Origin: Tiliqua scincoides | Taxonomy: Eukaryota; Chordata; Lepidosauria; Squamata; Scincidae | DNA: 64,000 nt | Direction of reading: 5' to 3' | NCBI RefSeq assembly: GCF_035046505.1 | Contig: NC_089822.1 | Coordinates: 106,418,807 to 106,482,806, forward strand | Shown here: one piece after another, positions 52,950 to 62,617 of the stretch | Position numbering within the stretch: the stretch's first letter is position 1 | How the letters are laid out: each line of letters starts with the position of its first letter | Notes under the pieces: generated by a model | The model's database searches: none | What the model was told of the DNA's origin: nothing | What the model saw: the letters and a program-made list of their open reading frames with translations, nothing else | Program-made: the position numbers and the translations under genes

Positions 52950-55900
52950 ATAAAATCATTACTAGACTGACAAATATGATAGAGGCTTTTCCCAAATCAT
53001 GTTTGTTCCTTTGACCACTCTCTCAGCAACTTAGCTGCCTGCTCCCTCTTTTTCTTATGTCTCTGGCAGCCACATCCTGCCAGGCTCTGTTGTAATTGCT
53101 CTTGCAATGCCTTGGTTGGACTACAGGGCTTCAATTATTTATTTATTTATTTATTTATACATATCACCTCCTTCCTCCAAGGAGCTCAGGGTACATGGTA
53201 GATGGATAGAGGGTACATGGATCGTCCTCACAACAACCCTGTGAGGTAGATGAGACTGAAAGAGATGACTGGTCCAAGGCTGAGCAGGGATTTAAATCTG
53301 TGTCTTCCAGGTCTAACTCCTGATCCACTACACCATCCTGGCTCTCATCTTTAGTATGGAAGCAACCTTGGATAGTATCACTTTGGGTGCAATCCTAGCC
53401 CCTTATGTCAGTGCTTCCCAGCACTGGCATAGCGGTTGGTGCCAATGGGACATGTGCTGCATCCTGCAGTTGGGTGTCACTCACAGAGGCCTCCTCAAAG
53501 TAAGGGAATGTTTGTTCCCTTACCTCAGAGCTGCATTGCCCTTAGGTCAGTGCTGGAAAGCGCTGACATAAGGAGTTAGGATTGCGTCCTTTGTCATTTT
53601 GGAGACAATTCCTGATGAGTGAGGAAAATAATTGCAAAGTTGATGTCAGGGTTCCATCTCCTTTCCTGTAAGGCTTACATCAGATGGATGTACTAGTAAT
53701 TTTAACATCATTGGATAGCATCACACTTTGAAAGACTGGGCTGTATCAGAAAGTACAATACATGTGTAGCACCATCCTCGTATGCCTTTGTTTTCTCAGA
53801 AGTAAGTTTCACTGGACTCAGTGGGGCTTACTCTCAAGAATGCCAAATCAGAATTTGAAATAGGAGAGACCCTGCAAGAATTTGTTGTATGGAGCACAGT
53901 CTGTGACAAATTGTCACGTTTGCAGGAAGTTTGAAAATAGAACACAGAGTTGCAGGCCATCGTTTGGACAAGTGGAAAGCATTTATTCCTGCAGGGAGTG
54001 TTAAGCAGTTATCTCTGATGCCAACACCTTCATAGAACACATCCTTTCAGGAACGACAGAGTTACAAGAGATAAAGGGAACGTAAGGAATGCAGATATAC
54101 AGTGCACTGTTTTAGGAAGAAAGGCTATGACAGAGTTGGAACTGGTCCAAGATTAGAGTCTCAGCCAGCTTCACAGTTAAAGATGCCAGTGATGGTTCTG
54201 TGTCCAAATTCAGTTCAAATTCAAACTTTTGCAGAGACCCCACTAATTTTTGAAAGTTTCTATGTTGTTTTCTTCTCACACTGCCTCTGGATCAGGTTCA
54301 AACTAGATATGTGACAGACTGGTCACATTTATCTTTTCCCTATTAAAAAAAAAAAACAACCTTAGAAAGTTTCAACACTGAATGGTGGTATGGTGTATGT
54401 GTGAGTCCCTGGGGCATTTGGTGGGCCGCTGTGAGATACAGGAAGCTGAACTAGATGGGCCTATGGCCTGATCCAGTGGGGCTGTTCTTATGTTCTTATG
54501 AGTCCTTAACCCTCCCCACCCCCTTTTTTTTTGCCACTCAAGGTTATTCTCTTCTCAAATGCATTTTCTCCATGCAGAGGAAAAGATATCAATTTTTTCC
54601 CCTGCAGGGAGAAAAATAATTGGGAGAGGGATTTGAGTATGACAGCCTACTGAGGGTTAAATAATTCTTCATTGTACCCTCACCATTTTTCCACTCAGAA
54701 TCACAGCTAAGGGCCCAATCCTATTCTCACCAGCATTTAGCACTGGGATCCACTTTTTAGAATGACAGTCTGTCCAAGACCCACCAGAAGTGATGTCATG
54801 GTAGAAGTGACATCATCAGGAAAATTAAAATAAATAAATATAAATAACTAAAGTAAAACAAATAATTAAATAAGCAGAAGCCAGCCCTGTTCCACAAAGT
54901 GAATTTCCTCTGAAGCCTGCCTGCAATAACACCCCCCCCCCCAAAAAAAAAACCAGCAAGGTTTTCAGCCCTACCCAGTGCCCAGTTCAATTTAAGAACT
55001 TCTGTTTAAACCAGATCACTGTCAGGGTCCACCTGGCTTTGCAAGTCTCAAAAAGGTTCACCTTATCAGCTGAAGCCTCTGTTTTGATTCTTTTTTAGTG
55101 GAGGGGGGGGGAAGGCTGCCTTCTGGAGCATTTGTTGAGCTCCAGTTCCATCAGATCAGGACCATTCCGGTGGCTTCACATTCCCCTTTGCCTGGCCTGA
55201 CCACCAGCCAAGGCACGTTTGCTTACTCTGAGTAAACTCAACCATGAGGCTTAGTTTCACTTTCCATAGGGCGAAATATATTCATCTACTTGGAGGGAGG
55301 GACTTCCTTCTCAGGTGTTTTTGGGGGCTGCATTTATTGGATCAGGACCAATCTGGTGTTGTTGGATTCCTCTCAGCCTGCCCTTTCCAACGGACTAAGG
55401 CAAGTTTGCCTACTCGTGAGTAAACGCGCAATATGGCTCACTTTCACTTTCCATAGGGATCCATGCATTTTTTGCTCTCCAGTTTTTTGGCCATAGCTTT
55501 TGATAGAAAGGAGATATTTCACTTTAGTTTGTTGCATTGCATTCCACTCAAAATTCTGCATCCAACAGTATATAATATATTGAGGTTACTCCTAACCACC
55601 GTGATTTTAGCTTGTCACCCCCCCAGTGTGCGTCACCCCCCTGTGCGCGTCATCCCCCCCGTGCACGTCATCTGGTGTGGCCCGCACCCCCTGCACCCCC
55701 TAGCGACACCACTGCATGAGAAGACTTCCAGTAGCCTCCCTGGTCCTGCTGGCTATAGCAGTAGCCATTTTGGTGCCGCTGTAACCAGCAGTTCCAGGGA
55801 GGATAGGACTGGACTGTAAATCTGATTTTGATTCAAGAAAAAAAACACAAGGGAAGTATATACATGATTGTCACATGTCTTGTTTGGCCAAGAGTGTGAA

Positions 55901-58900
55901 CAGATTGAGATTTCACAGGTTACTGGTTCCATCAGACAACTACTTGTATATTTATCAAACTTTGCGCCCAGACTGATCCAACTTTCCAGTAAGGATGGAG
56001 CTGTGCCAGCTGGACACCCTGAAGTGGGAGGGCAATCACGGAGGCCTCCTCAGGGAAAAGGAACATTTGTTTCTTTACCTCAGAGCTGTGTTGCAGCTAC
56101 ATTTGTGCTAGAGTCTTGCATAGCATTGGGCCCTTGTTTCATGTTTCAAGAAAGCCCCTCTTTGCTGCTGTAAACAGGGAAAGATTGCTTATTGGGTTTG
56201 ACATTTATAACAACACTTAATTTTAGTTTGATCTTGGTTTCGGTGTAATTGGAATCAATTTATACAAATTACCATGCTGTCTAATAGGCTAGGAACTGCT
56301 GCTTGGAAAAACCGGATTGCTGTCCCCTGGAGCCTGTCAGGCTTAGCTCAGATAAGTTCTCATATTCTGGGTCCTGTGTGTAATAAGGCCAAAGCAGCTG
56401 CTTGCAGCCAGCAGCATTAAATATCCAGCCCAAGGACATGCCGTGTCACTCGTCCATGTTCTACTTCCCAAATAACCATTCCTTGGTCCTTGGCCAAAGA
56501 GACCTGGACACAGGGAGGCCCCTTGCATGTCTTGGCCCAGCTCTTGCAATACCCACATGCCAGCGGCTCATTTACTCACTCCAGTTTGTGAAATGTCATC
56601 TATTTACTAGCCAGATTGTACTCACTGAGAAAAGAAAACCACATCTCTTGGGTCAGGCTTTAAAATCTTCCAGAATTTTCTGCAATGATCTCCAGTTTTC
56701 AATCTTACAGACTATATTGTTTTGCATGTCCTACTTCCCTGAGTGATAAGGAGCTGAGGGATAGGGTGACAACTATCCTTTGAATGAGATACCAGTGGAG
56801 TCATTTGATGTCTTCATATTAGACCCTTTCAGGCCAAAAGGGCAGGGTATAAATGTTTAAAAAAATAATTTTATTTACAAATGTTCAAGCAGAGCACAGT
56901 GAAGACAAATACATATCTATAAAGAAAGTATAGCTTCTAACCATACCCCACATCAGATTCCAAACAGCCATTGTTTCAGCCCCCTAAAACAGCACTCAGG
57001 CTTAAAATAATGCCACTTAAAACTCTTTGCTCTCTGTCTGCCCCTCTGATTCCACATTCAAATGGCTAAACTGGCTTTGTCCAAATTGTTTCTTGGGCCA
57101 TTCCCTATTCCCCTTCCTGAACTTTAGAGTGCCTTTTACAAAAGGTACAGGAAACAGATTTCTCAGGTATCAAGAATGATCACACTTTTGGCCAGCCCTT
57201 GACTAACTGCTGAGGCAATTTCAGTGATTTTTTAAATGTATTTTTCAAAGAATTTCTACCCTGCCTTTCTCCCGATAAGAGCAGTCAAGGCGGTTTACAA
57301 CATTTTAAATTTGCTCTCCTTTCCTTGGCAGGTAACACTTACAGCAGAGACCGACTGCAGTTTCATCACCTGGCAAAGGAAGAAGCTCTACTTGCTCCTG
57401 GCAAAGGAGCGCTACATTGCTCGTCTCTTCTCAGTCCTCCTGGGCCATGACATATCAGAGAAGCTGTATGCCGTGAACGAAAAGCTGTTTGCTAAGTTTG
57501 GCCTACGATTTGACATCCGTCTGCCCAGCATCTACCATCTCCTGGGACCCACCTCTTCAGACATTGAGGTGGAGAAAGAACCAGGAGGAAGTGAAAAACC
57601 TTCAGAACCCTTATGCCATCATTCACCCACCTTTGTCCAGACAGCTCCCATGGCCCCTTGCTCTGTGCCTCATCCTGCCCCTCCCAGGAAAACTCGGCCT
57701 GACAGTGACCTGTCTGGTGAGGACTCTACCAGTCTTGTATTGGAAGATTTTGCTGAGATGACAGGGTCTTTTATGGACTATGTGAGCGAAGGGGAATATA
57801 TGAAGTGAGGGCACTTCTAACATGGGCACACATCACTCTGTGTAAGTAAGTACTCTTTGTGCCTGTGGAAGGCAACACAACAGTGTGTGCTGGGAGGTGG
57901 TGACTGATGTGCCCAGCATGAGGTGCGCACCATTCTGCTAGTTTTCCTTGCAGGATGTGAGGGTGCTCAGAGCTCCTACTGCTAGGTATGTGGGATCTGA
58001 TTTTGGTGACTCGGTCAGGTTACATACCATCACAGAGAGTGCACAAAAATCAGTTGGAAAATGCAGGACAAAATTAGGTCCAGTGAATTTGTTATTTGGA
58101 AGTGTCAAGACTTTAAGTGTTGCCATCTGAAGTCGGTTCTGGTGTTTGTAGGAACCTGAAAATTAATCTCTGGTTGTGAGGTGATCTGGCCAGATCAGCC
58201 TAACTGCTTGAATGACATATTACAGTCCTTTGTATGTGGTGTCTATTGGATGTTGGAAAACCACCTCCAGGGGGCAGTGTATTGTCCAGGAGGCAGATGA
58301 TTCCAAGCCTACTTATCTCAGACCAGGGTGTCCAAACTTTTTGGCAGGAGGGCCACATCATCTCTCTGACACTGTGTTGGGTGCCGGGAAAAAAAGAATT
58401 AATTTACATTTAGAATTTTAATAAGTTCGAATAAATGAATATATTAGAGATGGAACTTATATGAATGAATGAAAGTCTTGCAATACCTCAAGGCATATTT
58501 GCCTTGAACAAAGCAAGGCCGGCCGGCCTTTCCTTTGCTATTGCTGCTGCATCACACGTATGAAACAGCAAGCAGTGGAGGGCGCCCTCATCCCACAGCT
58601 CATGCGAGAGGTCAAACAGTCATCCTCATGCTGAGAGCAGTTGTGTTGGGCCAGCACAGGCTCCAGCATGTCTCCAGAGTGCCAGAGGCTCATTGGAGAC
58701 TGGGGGATTCCAGTGGGCTGGATTGGGAGTCGCTGAGAGCCGCAAGTGGCCCCCGGGCCAGGGTTTGGCCACCGCTGTGTCAGGCCATTATTCATGTTCT
58801 CTTTCATTTGTGGGGTTTTATCCCCATCTGGCTTCTCCCCTCCATCTCTCCCCTTCCAATGTGATTTTCAGCTCTCTCCATGAGCTCTGCCAGCTGGTGT

Positions 58901-61192
58901 GGAGTCCACCATGCCATGAGGTCTCACACACACATGCAAAGGGAATAGTTCTAGGATTCCCTGTTCGAAAGTGTAGGACCTGTCCAGGGATGTACATACT
59001 TTTGAATTGTAAGTAAACTATTTTCCTTTGAAACCTCTTTACTGCCTCTGCTCCTATTTTATTGTTAGCAGGAAGCCAACAGGATTGGTGGGGAGCAATT
59101 GGACAAAGGTTGTTCCATTATATAATTCTGCTTGATTTACAACCCAGTCCTATCCAGGGCCAGCCCAGAGCATGCAGTGCTGCTGATGGAATGTGTGCTG
59201 AATGCTATGGGCTGGCTGGGGACTATATGGTCCAGGAGAGGTAAGTAAAGAAAACTATAGGCTGATTAGTCCGCAATTGGTCACCTCAGGACCTAGGAAC
59301 ATTGCTGGCTAAGGTCTACTGCAAGTAAAACAAACAGTGAAAGAATAAAAGAGGGCATATAAGGACTACATCAAGAACAGTAAAGAAAAAATGTTGGCAG
59401 AAGTTTACTAAGATGTAATAGAGAGAATGAACTTGTAGAGAATGAACAATGAGAATTCTTGTAATGAACAAGAGAGGCCTTCAAGCAGCAAACAGTGAAA
59501 AATCCATTAGATGCATAATATAATAAACCACTGCATAGCCAATACATCAAGAAAACAGAAGAAAAGGTATACAAGGGCTCCAACTGGAAGTAGCTGCAGA
59601 CTGAAGAAAGGAACAGAAGGACTGATATTTGCTGCACCAGACCAGACATTACAAACAGATTTTAAAGCAAAAGTGGAAAAGATCCCAAATGATGCCAAGT
59701 GTAGGCTTTGCAAAGAAAATGATGAAATGACAGATCACATTGTAAGTGGGTGCAGCAAAATTCCACAGAGTGATTACAAAAGATGCCAGAATAAAGTTGC
59801 TGCTATGCTCCTCTGGAACTTGTGCAAGAAATATAGAATAACTTCAGTAAAGACAAGGTGGGAACATGTGCCTGAAAAGGAGATAGGAAATGAACAGGTC
59901 AAAATCCTGTGGGACTTCAAAATGCAGACAGATTAAAAAATTGGAACACAACATGCAATATATATACATGTACTGTATAAACAGGTGATGCTTATTAATG
60001 TGGCCATTCCAGGAGCTAATCAGATTAAAAGAACCAAGTGGAAAATATTACAAAATATAAAGACATGGACACTGAAATACTGTACAGTGCCTGCTATTGC
60101 CATTGGTGCACGAGGCCCAATCCCCAAAGCCCTTAAGAAACATCTGGCCAATATAAATATCGACAGGATAACAGTTGAACAACTGCAATGAGCAACACTA
60201 CTTGGAACATCAAACTTTATACAGCAATATCTCACTAATTCTTAAACTCTTGGGTAGAGTTTGAATTAGTGAGAACCCAAAACCCCAGTCTAAGCGTTTG
60301 GCGGGCTGTGAAACCATTGATAATACTAGCAGTACTAATAAAAATGACCCTCAGGCTACAATCCTATCCACACTTTCCTGGAAGTAAGCCCCATTGACTA
60401 TAATGGGACACGCATAGTAGACATGCATAGGATTGAGTAGACATGAGGATTCTGAGTAGACATGAGGATTCTGAGTAGACATAAATAGGTTTGGGCGCTC
60501 TGTCTCTCATAAACCCTCAATAAACTGACACAGTTAACAAATGGTTTCCCTATAGCCACTTTTTCTTCTTTGTTATTTTTTAAAACGGTTGAGTGATGGT
60601 CTACTCCTAGTACCTCAAGACCAATTGCCTGCGAGGGAAGGTGGGCAGATTCCCAGAATCTGACTCTTCAAGGAGCCCAGTTTACCTTTCTCCACAGCCC
60701 AATAGTTCTGTAAACCTTTCCAAATGGGGTTATGGTTAGGGAATGAATAATAACCATAAAAACCTATGTCAGGGCTACATAAAGCCAAGAGCTCATGTTT
60801 CAAGCCTCTTTTGTCATAGTCCTAGTAACTTTCAAGGTACAAAACTCACCTAAGAATTTTGCACCATAGAGAGGCTCATAATTCATGGGCTGATTTTAAA
60901 GGGACAGTTTGATTTGAGCGTTTTGGTCTGTCAGTCTGTGAGAGAAATTGAGACCTTGCAAACTAATAAGAGGAAAATAGTTGTTTGGATTGTGGGTCCC
61001 CCAAGTACATTTGTTTTCCCCTGGAAGAACTGGGCACATAGGTACAAACAAACAGCAATCATAAGATAACAATCTGTTTTTCCTTTCTGCAGCTTCTGGA
61101 AGTCTCCTGAGGACTGGTCGTCAAGCCCTCACAAAAGGACGAGCCCCTCTGGCTCCTACTCAGACCCCAGAACTATAGAGAACAATAATTGA
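45085..61192 (+). CDS. POPDC2: POPDC2, Popeye domain-containing protein 2 (complete, 4 coding exons)
   Basis: Exons 45085-45575, 52108-52216, 57332-57804 and 61093-61192 join without a stop to 390 aa (human 364). Popeye proteins are three-pass plasma-membrane proteins of heart and skeletal muscle whose cytoplasmic Popeye domain binds cAMP and helps control TREK-1 and pacemaking. Seen: an N-glycosylation site NST at residue 4; hydrophobic spans at about 28-48, 50-72 and 78-98 (CILLLGYMGGSGTFGCLYIF, WNMLLVVICLLQLAHLAYQF); and the two halves of the cAMP-binding signature, DSPEWESL (184-191) and FQVTLT (199-204). The Popeye domain ends near GLRFDIRLPSIYHLLGPT, then a Pro/Ser-rich tail. The start has A at -3 and aligns with human MSANSS; an upstream in-frame ATG at 44899 is not supported. 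Exon 3 has its own stop 2 codons after the splice donor, so two C-termini are possible. Confidence 0.96.
45892..46030. repeat. hairpin in POPDC2 intron 1
   Basis: TTGTAGGCTTCACTACGGAA then GAGGACTGT (left arm) is mirrored on the right by ACTGTCCTCTTCCATAGTGA then AGCCTACAAA. Arms are about 45 bp with a ~48-nt loop, extended outward by TGCATGCTAAACTTT and AAAGTTAAGCATG. Confidence 0.8.
46369..46420 (+). repeat. TTA/CTA microsatellite
   Basis: About 6 TTA units passing directly into about 11 ACT units. Confidence 0.97.
46803..47247 (+). mobile_element. hAT MITE, family C
   Basis: Starts CTGGGGTGTCCAAAGTTTTT and ends GGGTTTGGGCACCCCTG. Flanks AGGTAGGG and AGATAGGG agree at 7 of 8. The interior (GGCAGGAGGGCCACATTGTC, GAACTTATATGAATGAATGA) matches 58324-58777. 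Confidence 0.9.
47294..47477. mobile_element. palindromic MITE, long type
   Basis: GCCCGATCCTATCCAACTTT, then CAGTACTGATGCAGCTG, and at the end GGTAAAGCTGGATAGGAGTG. A G run of about 10 lies inside. Confidence 0.8.
47630..47663 (+). repeat. CAT microsatellite
   Basis: About 11 units of ATC/CAT. Confidence 0.97.
47670..47787 (+). mobile_element. palindromic MITE, short type, with partial internal duplication
   Basis: GTGCACAATCCCAACCAGGT to GGTTAGGATTGCAGCC. The segment AATGGG-CTTACTCTCAGG occurs twice, making it longer than usual. TTA stands on both sides. Confidence 0.8.
47791..47969 (+). mobile_element. palindromic MITE, long type
   Basis: GGGCCCAATCCTATCCAGTT to AAATTTGATAGAATTGGGTC. 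It is separated from the preceding short MITE only by TTA. Confidence 0.85.
47973..48324. mobile_element. GC-rich MITE with CCCAATCCT ends
   Basis: Starts AGCCCAATTCTG and ends CTCAGGATTGGGCT (inverted). The interior is GC-rich with a local palindrome GCCGGCCGGAGCTGGGCTAG against CCGGAGCTAGCCCAGC. Third MITE in a row. Confidence 0.65.
48325..48388 (+). repeat. GTTA microsatellite
   Basis: Sixteen perfect GTTA units directly after the preceding MITE. Confidence 0.98.
48580..48995 (+). mobile_element. diverged L2-like LINE 3' region
   Basis: Wording parallels L2 ends: TTAGTGCAAAATAGCAGCTG, AATTAAATGTGCTGGTGCTT, TTTCAAAGCCCTGCATGACT, and CAGCCCGTCTCCAGAACACT in place of GGAACTCCCTC. Heavily decayed. 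Confidence 0.5.
50249..50597. mobile_element. MITE with ~80-bp terminal inverted repeats
   Basis: The left arm (50249-50331) starts TTGCATCCTGGACAACTGTG and ends in a T run. The right arm (50513-50597) starts in an A run and ends CACAATTGACCAGGATGCAA. The inversion is clear over about 80 bp, including GGTCATTGGGGTCCCTGAAC against GTCCAGGGATGCCAATGACC. The middle is AT-rich. Superfamily not assigned. Confidence 0.75.
51240..51372 (+). mobile_element. L2 LINE 3' tail
   Basis: TTTTAATTGCTGTTAACCGC, then CTTGGATGTCCTCCAGGGAG and AAAGACGGGTTACAA, ending in TGAATGAATGAATGAAA, the usual L2 terminal repeat. Confidence 0.8.
51741..51975 (+). mobile_element. reptilian MIR/tRNA-like SINE
   Basis: CACAACAAACCTGTGAGGTA, then GATGAGGCTGAAAGAGAGTG, ATTTGAACTTGGATCTTCCA (tRNA B-box-like) and CCAAACCACTACACCATCGT. 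About 75% similar by eye to 53131-53345. Confidence 0.65.
52108..52216 (+). CDS. POPDC2: POPDC2 exon 2
   Basis: Residues 164-200: RVRVSQDGQFLHYIFPYQFL, then DSPEWESLRPSEEGTFQ. It holds the DSPE half of the cAMP-binding motif and is almost identical to human. The acceptor is CTGCTATAG and the donor GTAACC. Confidence 0.97.
52874..52951 (+). repeat. AAT/AGT compound microsatellite
   Basis: About 12 AAT units pass directly into about 13 AGT units. Open frames over it (poly-Asn/poly-Ser, or poly-Leu on the other strand) are artefacts of the repeat. Confidence 0.98.
53131..53345 (+). mobile_element. reptilian MIR/tRNA-like SINE
   Basis: Preceded by a TTAT repeat, then CACAACAACCCTGTGAGGTA, GAGACTGAAAGAGATGACTG, ATTTAAATCTGTGTCTTCCA and CCACTACACCATCCTGGCTC. 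Same family as 51741. Confidence 0.65.
53388..53592 (+). mobile_element. palindromic MITE, long type
   Basis: GCAATCCTAGCCCCTTATGT, then GGCCTCCTCAAAGTAAGGGA, and at the end AAGGAGTTAGGATTGCGTCC. Confidence 0.75.
53766..53842 (+). mobile_element. palindromic MITE, short type, partial
   Basis: TCTCAGAAGTAAGTTTCACT then GGGGCTTACTCTCAAGAATG. Confidence 0.65.
54415..54500 (+). mobile_element. CR1 LINE 3' end
   Basis: GGGCATTTGGTGGGCCGCTG, GATGGGCCTATGGCCTGATC, then CAGTGGGGCTGTTCTTATGT and TCTTATG, identical in layout to the CR1 tail at 4205. Only the last ~90 bp is present. Confidence 0.85.
54721..54990 (+). mobile_element. hAT MITE, family B, decayed copy
   Basis: CACCAGCATTTAGCACTGGG, then CCACTTTTTAGAATGACAGT and CAGAAGTGATGTCATGG match the interior of 37573-37915. 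The ends are not clear. Confidence 0.6.
55958..56135 (+). mobile_element. palindromic MITE, long type, diverged
   Basis: CCAGACTGATCCAACTTTCC, then GGAGGCCTCCTCAGGGAAAA and GGAACATTTGTTTCTTTACC. The right end is decayed (AGCATTGGGCCC). Confidence 0.6.
57332..57804 (+). CDS. POPDC2: POPDC2 exon 3
   Basis: Residues 201-357 plus two bases of Asn358. It starts VTLTAETDCSFITWQRKKLY, runs through RYIARLFSVLLGHDISEKLY and KFGLRFDIRLPS, then a Pro/Ser/Glu-rich tail. The donor sits in ATGAA-GTGAGG; without splicing the frame stops at 57806-57808, giving EGEYMK as the C-terminus. Confidence 0.96.
58324..58777 (+). mobile_element. hAT MITE, family C
   Basis: Starts CAGGGTGTCCAAACTTTTTG and ends GGGTTTGGCCACCGCTG. 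Flanks TCTCAGAC and TGTCAGGC agree at 6 of 8. About 85% similar by eye to 46803-47247. Confidence 0.9.
59371..60240 (+). mobile_element. R4/Dong-like LINE, C-terminal fragment
   Basis: The plus strand reads KKRYTRAPTGSSCRLKKGTE, then the zinc cluster CRLCKENDEMTDHIVSGC (C-x2-C...H...C), then NEQVKILWDFKMQTD, and after breaks VAIPGA and PAIAIGARGPIPKALKKHLA. This order is the C-terminal zinc finger and restriction-like endonuclease region of R4/Dong-type LINEs, which lack an apurinic-type endonuclease. Several stops and shifts; a dead 3' piece. The clade is my recollection of the family's look. Confidence 0.65.
60352..60436 (-). mobile_element. palindromic MITE, short type
   Basis: CTACAATCCTATCCACACTT, TGGAAGTAAGCCCCATTGAC, then GTAGACATGCATAGGATTG. 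It is followed by two extra tandem copies of GAGTAGACATGAGGATTCT. Confidence 0.8.
61093..61192 (+). CDS. POPDC2: POPDC2 exon 4 (alternative C-terminus)
   Basis: After a good acceptor (TTTTTCCTTTCTGCAG) the frame set by exon 3 continues FWKSPEDWSSSPHKRTSPSG, then SYSDPRTIENNN and stop TGA. It encodes the last 32 residues of the 390-aa form. The exact phase fit and the Ser/Pro-rich content support it. I cannot say from sequence which end is used more. Confidence 0.75.
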
Positions 61193-61525
61193 ATCATGAA
61201 GTCCTACACACAACTCTATGGTCACTCATGCCTGATCAGAATGGTGCTTGTTGCTTGTGTGTCGACACGCGTGTTACATTGGCACCAGCCTGACACACTT
61301 GAAGTACACGCGTGAGACTGAAGTGTGATGGTGGGACACTTCCCACAGCTTGCTGATAGTGGTACCACCTATTTATATGGGTCTGTATTTTTGAACACTT
61401 GTCACATGGTCCTGTTATTAGGTGCATTAAACAACTTGAACGGTAAAATGTATAGTTAGTCAATGGAATTTGCCCTCGTCTGAGGGTCTGTAAGTTCTCT
61501 CTTGCTACAAAACACAGTGAGAGGA

Positions 61526-61531
61526 AATAAA
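61526..61531 (+). terminator. candidate POPDC2 poly(A) signal
   Basis: AATAAA, 334 nt past the exon 4 stop and followed by T/G-rich sequence (CTTGCTTTCTGTGTTGGTTG). Assigned by position. Confidence 0.5.
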
Positions 61532-62428
61532 TCTTCTGTCCTTGCTTTCTGTGTTGGTTGACAAAGATGTACTTGCTAAGCCCTGGCTGACCTGAAATGG
61601 TTTGGGCAAGGAGATAACCTATGTAGATATATGGCTCACTCTTCCTGCTGCAGAAGGTTAAGAGCTGAAGGAACCAATCATTCCTACACAGCACAAAGCT
61701 GAGGTTTGCTAAGAAATTTATTACAACAAAGAAATAACTGTAGCCATTGTTACACAGGTAGAAAAAAAAAAGAAGAAACTGAGAGTCAAAGTATGAGATA
61801 GCAATCCACTAACAACAAGATAGATTACAGCTCCCCCTACTGGTAAGGATTAACATATACTATATACCCACAGTACAGTAGAGTTGAATCGTCTGCAGGG
61901 GTTAGGATCTAAAGTCAGCACGTAAGATGAAAATCAGATACAGTATAATCAAAATTACTATCGACCATATATGTTCTTAAACATCATGATTCCCATTTCA
62001 TATTCACTCCAGCGCATACACTAATTGAGTGGAATGGCACAGGGAATCGCTCGCACTATTTAAATTATTTTCTCCCTCTTTTTTGTTTTTGCTGAGTGCG
62101 TATACTTGAATTTAAGTAAGCTAAATGTGTATATGATGTGACTCCACTGTATATACCTGGTTGCTCTGCATATGTACTGTTGCTCTTCCAACAAATGTTA
62201 CCCGAAGTAGAGGTAAAAATGGCTGGCTTGGCAAATGATGGCTCTGGAAATATGGTGCAAAAGAACAGAATGTGGATATGAACCAGAGCTGGGAAGGCCA
62301 GGGCTCTTCAAGGAAGCTGAGAAAACTGATATTATATAACTGAGTGGGAGAGCAAGCAGTCTTATATCCAATATACTGCAGTGCAGGAAGTAAAAAGATG
62401 ATGCAGCTGCTACCAGAAATGATGATAG

Positions 62429-62617
62429 CAGTGGCTCCCAAACTGTGAGCCATGGCTCCCTGGAGAATTGCAGAAACCAGCCAGGGTAGCCATGGAATCC
62501 TTGCTAAAAACCCACCACCCTACACAATGTATAATATTGTAGCCCTAATGGGGGGCCGTGGCCAATGGCCCAGGAGATCAAAGGAGGTGCCAGTCAAAAA
62601 TGTTTGAGAACCACTGA
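62429..62617 (+). mobile_element. small hAT MITE
   Basis: Starts CAGTGGCTCCCAAACTGTGA and ends AAAATGTTTGAGAACCACTG, near-perfect hAT termini over 189 bp. Flanks GATGATAG and AATGACAC agree only at 5 of 8. Confidence 0.8.

Larger units (their letters stand above)
52217..57331 (+). other. POPDC2 intron 2
   Basis: A 5.1 kb phase-0 intron with no exon. The recognised repeats are listed separately. Just before exon 3, 57236-57300 (TTTCTACCCTGCCTTTCTCC, CAGTCAAGGCGGTTTACAA) is the tail of a common reptile repeat. 54990-55950 and 56140-57200 are unclassified. Confidence 0.8.
57805..61092 (+). other. POPDC2 intron 3
   Basis: A 3.3 kb intron, or 3' UTR if unspliced. It holds a hAT MITE (58324-58777), a MITE-like piece at 59139-59240 (AGTCCTATCCAGGGCCAGCC), an R4-type LINE fragment (59371-60240) and a short palindromic MITE (60352-60436). 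The rest is unclassified. Confidence 0.75.

Noticed and set aside
52765-53014. Poly-Leu, poly-Asn and poly-Ser open frames
   Set aside because: Translations of an AAT/AGT microsatellite.
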